A stretch of DNA of 64,000 nt from JAJCYL01 sp963664285 (GTDB lineage: Bacteria; Bacteroidota; Bacteroidia; Cytophagales; Cyclobacteriaceae). Numbering within the stretch: the stretch's first letter is position 1; the number at the start of each line of letters is the position of its first letter. Location: positions 61,729-125,728 of the forward strand of contig CAXXNX010000007.1 in NCBI GenBank assembly GCA_963664285.2. Reading direction: 5' to 3'. This document shows, piece by piece, positions 57,642-64,000 of the stretch. The notes under the pieces were generated by a model, which saw only the letters and a list, made by a program, of their open reading frames with translations, made no database searches and was not told the DNA's origin. The position numbers and the translations under genes were made by a program.

Positions 57642-58718
57642 ATGACTGTCATTTTAGCCATCGGTGCTTTTCAGGCATTCTTCTTTGCTATTATTCTGCT
57701 AAACCGAAAACCAGCTTTTCGAGCCAACAGAATCCTGGCAATTTGGCTGGCCATTGTTTGTCTCCATTTGGTGATCAACTATGCAGAAGCGATCGGCTAT
57801 TATAGGCAAGCGCCTCAATTAATAGGAGCAAGCTCTTCATTCCTTCTGCTTTATGGGCCGCTGCTCTTCTTATATGTGAAAGATTTTGCCAGTAAAAACA
57901 GGAAATACGACATTTTGCATTTCGTGCCTTTCCTGATTTACAATCTCTCTTTAGTCAATTTTTATTTGATTAACGATTATGACCAAAAGATTGAATTAAT
58001 TAATAATTACCATGTTTTGGTGGTGGTATTATCAGTTTTGAAGTTTAGTACTTTTATAAGTTATACAATTTTGAGCTTAGTGCTTATACAGCGCTCCCAA
58101 AGTGACATTAAAAATTATTACTCGGATACTCTGGAAGTGGACCTCGGGTGGTTAAGGTTTTTGATTCTTAGTATTATTTTATTACTAATCTTTGTGTCAA
58201 TAACTCGTTTATTTGAGTACTGGGACTTCTATGCAACAGGAATAAACTTTGAAACCTTTGCCTTTGTTGGATTGTCAATTTGGATCTTCTCACTGGGTTA
58301 TTATGGCTTGAAAAAAGCGCCGGTGTTCAGTGTTTTTCCTTCTACTGCTCCCCAGGCTAAATATGCTAAAACGAGGATTGAGGATCACCAGGCTAAAGAA
58401 TATGTGATCAAACTCTCCAAACTGATGGAAGAGGAAAGACCATACCTTGACAAACGCCTAACCCTGGACAAATTGGCAGACATGCTCGATCTACCGGTAC
58501 ATCATCTTTCTCAGGTTATTAACGACCGATTCCGAAAAAATTTTTATGAATTCATTAATACTTATCGGGTAGTGGAAATGGAAAAGTTAATGAGAGATTC
58601 CTCAAGCAGCAATCTAACTTTACTTGGAATAGCCCTGGATTCAGGTTTCAGTTCCAAGGCATCATTTAATCGTACTTTTAAGCATCTAAACCGGATCCAC
58701 CCCTTCCAAATATTTTAA
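57642..58718 (+). CDS. AraC-family regulator with membrane-bound N-terminus, 3' frameshift
   Basis: The N-terminal half has about seven hydrophobic helices (TVILAIGAFQAFFFAIILL to IWIFSLGYYGL), a membrane sensor. The C-terminal AraC HTH starts LTLDKLADMLDLPVHHLSQVINDRF and includes YRVVEMEKLMRD and LDSGFSSKASFNRTFKHL. The normal last motif TGxTPSxY is read in the next frame: after CTA an extra A near 58686-58690 is needed to explain LTGSTPSKYFKDTSINPIRISEGN, ending at 58761. As read the protein ends NRIHPFQIF and has lost this helix. Confidence 0.82.
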   Translation: MTVILAIGAFQAFFFAIILLNRKPAFRANRILAIWLAIVCLHLVINYAEAIGYYRQAPQLIGASSSFLLLYGPLLFLYVKDFASKNRKYDILHFVPFLIYNLSLVNFYLINDYDQKIELINNYHVLVVVLSVLKFSTFISYTILSLVLIQRSQSDIKNYYSDTLEVDLGWLRFLILSIILLLIFVSITRLFEYWDFYATGINFETFAFVGLSIWIFSLGYYGLKKAPVFSVFPSTAPQAKYAKTRIEDHQAKEYVIKLSKLMEEERPYLDKRLTLDKLADMLDLPVHHLSQVINDRFRKNFYEFINTYRVVEMEKLMRDSSSSNLTLLGIALDSGFSSKASFNRTFKHLNRIHPFQIF

Positions 58719-58918
58719 GGACACCTCTATAAACCCTATACGAATCTCAGAGGGGAATTGAAGAAAAAGGAGTGAAGATTATTCTTCAAATCTGCTCCCA
58801 AAGGCATCACAGAGAAACTCCTACTCTGCGTTGGACAACCTTCACCGTGGCTAGACTACGCTGAGAACATCTGCCCTTGAGTTTTGCAAACTGACCAAAA
58901 ATGGTTTCTTTAATTATA

Positions 58919-58930
58919 TTGTATATACAA
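58919..58930. promoter_or_regulatory. Candidate MarR operator 1
   Basis: Perfect 12-bp palindrome TTGTATATACAA, 34 bp before the MarR-family start codon. The same core recurs at 59408-59418 before the RND gene. This spacing and symmetry fit autoregulation by the MarR protein. Confidence 0.65.
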
Positions 58931-58964
58931 CAAATAATATTTACTTCCGTATAGAATAAACAAG

Positions 58965-59390
58965 ATGAAGAAAACACCAGAATTTAAGAATTGTCTAGGG
59001 ATGCGATTCAGACGCCTGAGTAGGGTAGTGTCCAATATGTATAATGAACACTTAAAGCATTATGGAATGGATATTAGCCTGGTTAATATTCTTTTTGCTG
59101 TTGACAGCAGACTTGGTGTCCACCAAGTGGAGATTGGTAAATCGTTGATATTGGAGCGTTCCACTTTAAGCAGGGATTTACAAAAACTTAAGAAATTGAA
59201 ACTAATAGATACAGTTAAAGTGGATGGCTACAGAAGCCTATCACTCCATTTGACTAGAAAAGGAAAGGCGCTGGTAGCTAGAATGAAGAAAGACTGGGCG
59301 CAACTTCAATTAAGCATTGAAGATAAAATTGGAGATGATCTGGTCAATAGTATTACTAAACTGGAGAAAGCAATAATAGAGAATAAATAA
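58965..59390 (+). CDS. MarR-family transcriptional regulator
   Basis: A 141-residue winged-helix protein: FRRLSRVVSNMYNEHLKHYGMDISLVNILFAVD, the dimer helices, then VHQVEIGKSLILERSTLSRDLQKLKKLKLIDTVKVDGYRSLSLHLTRKGKAL, the recognition helix and wing. It lies 37 bp before the RND gene, with palindromic sites in front of both genes. It probably represses the transporter and itself in response to a small hydrophobic ligand (inference). Confidence 0.92.
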   Translation: MKKTPEFKNCLGMRFRRLSRVVSNMYNEHLKHYGMDISLVNILFAVDSRLGVHQVEIGKSLILERSTLSRDLQKLKKLKLIDTVKVDGYRSLSLHLTRKGKALVARMKKDWAQLQLSIEDKIGDDLVNSITKLEKAIIENK

Positions 59391-59407
59391 TTTTTTTAAT
59401 AATAATA

Positions 59408-59418
59408 TTGTATATACA
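59408..59418. promoter_or_regulatory. Candidate MarR operator 2
   Basis: TTGTATATACA, sharing the 11-base core and the preceding TAT of the site at 58919-58930, in the 36-bp gap between the MarR gene and the RND gene. It is placed where it could control the transporter operon separately. Confidence 0.6.
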
Positions 59419-59426
59419 TCTTAATT

Positions 59427-61828
59427 ATGAATCAGATAACATCTAAACCCGGTCGGTTCTTTCAGAAAGTAACCACCTATTACAAACCTACACTAGTATT
59501 AAGTGTGCTATTCATTATTGGATCAGCCATGTTTTTGCCCAAGCTCACCTTTGACACCAGTATAGAGGCTTTTATCGATGATAAGAACCCGGTACTGGTA
59601 TACCGTGATAAGGTTAAAGCCACATTCGGGCTCAAAGATCCCATGGTCATTGCAATACACAATGATGACGGCGTTTTCAATGTCGAAAGCCTCAAACTCA
59701 TTGCCCAACTCAGCGATTCGCTAATTCATATTCAGGGCATTGATCCCGAAAAGATCATGAGTATTGCTACCGAGAAGAATGTCATTGGAACATATGACGG
59801 TCTGGAAGTCGATTATTTTTATGACCCTTATGATCTCGACAAGACTAAAGCTAATGAAGCCTGGAATGCTGTCCAGAACTTTGACCTCTACTTAGGAAGC
59901 ATCGTTTCCGAAGATGGCAAAACGGCTCTGATTGTAGCGGAATATTTTGAAGAAGAGGGTGTAAATGCACAGGGCAACAGAATCTATAATGACATTCTGA
60001 AACTTGTATCCCGTATAGAGAAAGGTGACAATGAGGTGCATGTGGCCGGTATCGGAGCGGTAAGTGATTACCTGGCTACCTACATTGATAAGGATGCCAA
60101 GAAGCTTAATCCCTTTGCGGCATTAGTTATTACATTGATCCTAATTCTTGCCTACAGAACCGTAAGGGGCGCGATCATACCCAATATCATGGTATTAGCC
60201 ACTGTTGCCGGAGCCATTGGGATCATGACGCTGCTCGGTGTGCCCTTTTTCGTAATCACCAATGCATTACCCCTGTAGTGTTGACCGCCATTGCGGTGGC
60301 TGACGCGATCCACATCTTAGGACAGTATTACGGAGGAGGTACGAGAAAACCTTGAGGCCAAACAGCAGGATATTATTGTAAAAACCATGGCCACTATGTT
60401 CAGGCCCATTACGGTAACTTCTGTTACTACGATAGCCGGTTTCATGGCTATTTCCCTATCATCTGATATGCCTCCGTTCAGGGCATTTGGAGTTTTTGCT
60501 GCAGTTGGTGTGGGAGTTGCCTATCTGTTCGCCATCTTTTTTGCACCCGCTGCGCTTATGTTGTTAAAACCCAAACAAAGCCGGGCTATGGGAAGTAAAG
60601 ACAGGGTTGATAGGTTCAGTCGTATCATGGCGAAAGTGGGAAAGGTTGTTATTCAAAAACCGGCGCTAATATTGGTCAGTTCAATCGTTTTGGTGGTAGT
60701 AGCTTTTGTGGCTGCCCTGCAACTAAAAGTTGATTATGCGGCTATCGATAATTTTCAGAAAAGCGAGCCCATTGTAAAAGCCGACGCCTTGATCAATTGG
60801 CAAACGGATGGTACTACTTACCTGGATATCGTGATCGAAACTCCTGATAGCGAAGATCTCTTCGATCCTGATAACCTGAGAAAAATTGAAGCGCTTCGGG
60901 AATATGTCGAAACATTGCCTCACGTTCAGGGATCAACTTCCATTGTGGATTTTATTAAGAAGATGAACCAATCTCTTAATGAAAATCAGGCGGAATATTA
61001 TGGTATCCCTGAAGATAAAGATCTTATTGCACAAGAGTTTCTGCTTTACACCACCAGTGGCGACCCCACTGACTTCGATAATTATGTAGACTATGACTAT
61101 CGGCTGGCGAATGTACGTGTTTCACTGAACAACTCATGGTTTAGCAACAGCGAGGTAGTGGTGCAACAGGTTGAAGACTATGTAGAAAAACAATTCAATG
61201 ATCAAAACATTCAAGCTACCCTGAGTGGTGTTGCCACACTTGACGTGGAATGGATCGGCAACTTAGGCAAATCACATTTCATGGGAATGGACTATGCATT
61301 GCGATAGCTATCGTAATGTTGATCGCAGCATTGAGCTTCAGATTTTTTTGGGCAGGTGTGTTTACGGTCATACCAGTAATGATCTCTCTATTGATGATTT
61401 ATGCGGTGATGGGAGGGTGGTCAATCAACCTGGATATTGGTACCACCATGTTTGCAGCTATTGCTATCGGAGTAGGAGTCGACTTCGCAGTTCATACAGT
61501 TGATCGCCTGATCTATTTCATCAGAGACTTGAAAATGCCAATCCGGGAAGCCTATGATGCCTTTTATACATCTACAGGAAGAGCGCTGTTATTCAACCTC
61601 CTGTCTTTGGCGCTTGGATTTGGTGTATTGATCACCAGTAGTGTCCCACCACTTCAGACTTTTGGCGCCCTGGTTGCATTAGCCGTATCGATGAGCTTTA
61701 TCGGCAGTATGACCATTCTTCCCGCCATCATTTGGCTGGTGAAACCGGTTTTCTTATTCAAGGAACGGAAAGAACCCCAAGCATTGACTGTGGAAATGTC
61801 TCAAAGCAACAAAAGACAATCGGCCTAA
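59427..61828 (+). pseudogene. RND/MMPL-type transporter in three reading-frame pieces
   Basis: Piece 1 (59427-60278) has the first helix and periplasmic domain (TFDTSIEAFIDDKNPVLVYRDKVKATFG) and the helix block AALVITLILILAYRTVRGAIIPNIMV. Piece 2 (60387-61307) starts MATMFRPITVTSVTTIAGFMAISL. Piece 3 (61250-61828) has MISLLMIYAVMGGWSINLDIGTTMFAAIAIGVGVDFAVHTVDR. Pieces 1 and 2 share a frame, but the stretch 60263-60333 is shifted by two compensating indels (VVLTAIAVADAIHILGQYY in the other frame). A third indel lies near 61290. If intact it would be about 800 residues with 12 helices. Confidence 0.88.
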
Positions 61829-61888
61829 GCAGGATTCTACAGTAATTATAGAGATAAAACAATTTCACATAACAAAAACAATAAAATC

Positions 61889-62689
61889 ATGAAAAAGATA
61901 AAAACTAACCTGACAGCATTTTTTGGAATGCTTTTGTTTGCAATGTCGGCATGGGCACAGCCTTCCGGTATGGAAGTAGCTCTCATGACGGATGAACGAG
62001 ATGATGGTGCCTTTGTGACCCAGACTTTGAAAATGCAGTTGATCGATAGGCGGGGTAAACAGAGAGAGAGGATCACCCAATCGTTAAGAAAATATTATAG
62101 TAAGGAAAGACGACAGGCCATATTCTACCTGGAACCCTCGAACATCAGAGGAACGGCTTTCCTGGTATTTGACTATCCCGAAAACGGCAAGGACAACGAT
62201 CAATGGCTCTACTTGCCAGCCTTAAGGAAGACGAGAAGGATCTCTGCAGCCAACCGTGGAGATTATTTTCTCGGTACGGACATGACCTATGAAGACATCA
62301 ATCTTGGTAATAAGTTGAGTGTTGAAGATTATGACTATAGATACCTGAAGACGGAAATGGTTGATGGGCAAGAGAGTTACATGATAGAGGGGATTCCCAT
62401 TGATGCCAAAACGGCCAAAGAACTGGGATATAGCAAAGCACAGGTATGGGTGGACATAAAAAACGCCATGATCCGCAAAGCGGAGTATTGGGATATTGCT
62501 GGAAATCATTTAAAGACACTTCAGGTCTCAGACATCAGAAAAGTTGATGGCATCTGGACTGGACATAAGCTGGAAATACAGAACCATAAGACTGGTCACA
62601 AGACCATCTTTACCTTCAGTGACGTGAACTATAGCTCAGCGGTGCCGGATGATGTTTTCACCGAGGAAGCTTTGGTCATAGGTATTTAA
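61889..62689 (+). CDS. Outer-membrane lipoprotein-sorting (LolA-like) protein
   Basis: A 266-residue exported protein (signal ending SAWAQ). It follows the LolA-like pattern usually coded with MMPL-type transporters: LKMQLIDRRGKQRERITQSLRKYYSKERRQAIFYLEPSNIRGTAFLVFDYPENGKDNDQWLYLPALRKTRRISAANRGDYFLGTDMTYEDI. It probably moves a lipid between the RND pump and the outer membrane. It starts 60 bp after the RND gene and is intact. Confidence 0.88.
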   Translation: MKKIKTNLTAFFGMLLFAMSAWAQPSGMEVALMTDERDDGAFVTQTLKMQLIDRRGKQRERITQSLRKYYSKERRQAIFYLEPSNIRGTAFLVFDYPENGKDNDQWLYLPALRKTRRISAANRGDYFLGTDMTYEDINLGNKLSVEDYDYRYLKTEMVDGQESYMIEGIPIDAKTAKELGYSKAQVWVDIKNAMIRKAEYWDIAGNHLKTLQVSDIRKVDGIWTGHKLEIQNHKTGHKTIFTFSDVNYSSAVPDDVFTEEALVIGI

Positions 62690-62700
62690 AGATTGATAAA

Positions 62701-64000
62701 ATGAAATCGCTATTTAACTATATATGGTTGGGGTTGAGTCTTCTAAGTGCGGAAAATCTCTTCGCTCAACTCGGTGACTCCAAAAATAAGGTTCGGGTTA
62801 ATACAGTTTTGGAATTAGAAACCGCGTACGGTTTTGAGGAAAGCAATCTTCAAAAGACGGAATTGATTATTAAACCGGAGGTGAAGTATTCTGTTAGCAG
62901 GAAAATCCGCTTTACTGCACTGGGGCGGATTTACTCCGAATTAAATGATAACCTGGAACCCGGAAAGCCTGACCAATCCACGGTTTCGGCTTTTTCAGGC
63001 AGGCTATTCCTTGGAGACAGAATTGAATTTGAATTGAGGGAAATTTATATGGACTGGTTGATGGGCAATGGGTTTGCTCTCAGGCTGGGTAAACAGCAGG
63101 TAGTCTGGGGAGAAACCGATGGCTTGAAATTATTGGATGTAATCAATCCTCAAAGTTTTCGCCATTTCATTTTGGATGAGTTTGAAGATTCGAGATTGCC
63201 ACTTTGGTCGTTGAAGTTTAGAGCGCCTGCCGGAGATATGGTGGATCTCGAATTTATATGGATCCCGGATTTAAGTTATAACCTTATACCAGATCCGAGT
63301 GCTCCTTACTTTCCCCGGGCATTGATTCCACTTCCTCCGGAGGGGGTGCCTGTTCGGCGGCAACCAATAAATAAGCCTGACAATGTCATTACTGATAGCG
63401 ATGTTGGTTTAAAGGCTTCGGCTTTTATCGGTGGATGGGATTTGACATTGAACTATTTATATGCCTATGAGGATACCCCATTTTTCAACAGGTCCATTAG
63501 CTCAGATAATGCCATTTTCCTGCGACCTTCATTCGAAAGAATGCATGTTGTTGGCGGTACATTCAACAACGCTTTCGGACCGATTACCCTTAGAGGCGAA
63601 ATAGCTACAAACATTGGAAAAACGTTTTATACTGAAAATAACGAGGATATTGACGGTCTAATCACTGCCACCCAGTTTAACTCAGCTATTGGTTTGGACT
63701 GGTCATTTAATGAAACACTGCTTAGCTTTCAATATTTTCAGGATTGGGTGCCGGGTAAGAAAGATCTTTTTAAGAGGAAGTCTTATGAGCCGAGCATTAC
63801 CGGACTGATCAGACAGGAGCTCTTTAATGACAGCTTTACTGCTGAACTGCTAAGCATTGTAAACCTGAATGATGGTGATTGGTTATTGCGACCGAAGGTC
63901 AAATACCTTTTGACCAGCAGTCTTAAACTGAAAGCGGGAGCAGATATTTTTGGTGGCAGTAACGAAGGTTTATTTGGACAGTTTGACAATAGAGATAGAG
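62701..64000 (+). CDS. DUF1302-type outer-membrane protein (runs off the window)
   Basis: ATG at 62701, 11 bp after the LolA-like gene; open to the last base (433 codons). It has a signal peptide (IWLGLSLLSAENLFAQ). The section IYMDWLMGNGFALRLGKQQVVWGETDGLKLLDVINPQSFRHFILDEFEDSRLPLWSLK is the DUF1302 signature. Later strands suggest a barrel. It completes the usual MMPL / LolA-like / DUF1302 trio, probably a lipid or hydrophobic-compound transport route. Confidence 0.88.
   Translation, partial: MKSLFNYIWLGLSLLSAENLFAQLGDSKNKVRVNTVLELETAYGFEESNLQKTELIIKPEVKYSVSRKIRFTALGRIYSELNDNLEPGKPDQSTVSAFSGRLFLGDRIEFELREIYMDWLMGNGFALRLGKQQVVWGETDGLKLLDVINPQSFRHFILDEFEDSRLPLWSLKFRAPAGDMVDLEFIWIPDLSYNLIPDPSAPYFPRALIPLPPEGVPVRRQPINKPDNVITDSDVGLKASAFIGGWDLTLNYLYAYEDTPFFNRSISSDNAIFLRPSFERMHVVGGTFNNAFGPITLRGEIATNIGKTFYTENNEDIDGLITATQFNSAIGLDWSFNETLLSFQYFQDWVPGKKDLFKRKSYEPSITGLIRQELFNDSFTAELLSIVNLNDGDWLLRPKVKYLLTSSLKLKAGADIFGGSNEGLFGQFDNRDR

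Overview
The window comes from a low-GC member of the Bacteroidota, probably a marine Cytophagales-type bacterium (lineage is inference). Supporting signs are an adjacent type IX secretion pair (PorU sortase, PorV shuttle), a decayed type IX cargo gene with the usual C-terminal sorting module, a type III glutamine synthetase, a PadR plus permease-prefix ABC permease pair, and several TTG/GTG starts.

Layout. 1-1416 is an IS1595 element nested in an IS1182 remnant. 1435-14202 is an intact housekeeping block: yicC, a TolB-like propeller/barrel protein, an FAD oxidoreductase, an MBL hydrolase, pssA, porU, porV and an M16-like protein, then tRNA-Pro(CGG). 14585-15979 is a pseudogene of a secreted type IX cargo. 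16685-28314 is an insertion-sequence island (IS1595, IS30, IS1182, IS1380, IS4 with IS1380 inside it, IS30) in which only an aldo/keto reductase and an iodotyrosine-deiodinase-like flavoprotein survive. 28948-36450 is one giant exported MORN-TPR-CHAT gene cut by an IS630. 36518-41104 is a PadR regulator and an ABC permease cut by IS1380 and frameshifts. 41325-49723 is mostly intact: GYD protein, modA, leuS, a small anchored protein, glnN, rsmE, an L-type lectin. 49809-54007 holds another IS30, a small coiled-coil protein, a fourth IS1380 and a headless second CHAT gene. 54077-57081 has a di-heme cytochrome, a twice-frameshifted Rieske protein and a frameshifted porin. 57220-64000 has a small membrane protein, an AraC regulator, and a MarR / RND transporter / LolA-like / DUF1302 outer-membrane cluster with two matching candidate operators.

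Two themes stand out. First, the IS history can be read at base level: target duplications are visible for nearly every element, and IS1380 prefers TTAA. Virtual removal of the IS630 rejoins the MORN-TPR-CHAT reading frame exactly, and one more base (an extra G near 36209) restores a protein of about 2085 residues with a His/Cys protease dyad. Second, single-base frame disruptions are frequent but uneven. I found about a dozen, mostly +1 in short homopolymers, and all lie in accessory genes (CHAT proteins, ABC permease, Rieske, porin, AraC, RND) or IS copies, while about 18 kb of core genes have none. That favours real gene decay over uniform sequencing error, though reads would have to settle it.

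The best candidate for an undescribed system is the MORN-TPR-CHAT protein, together with the second, truncated CHAT protein 17 kb away.
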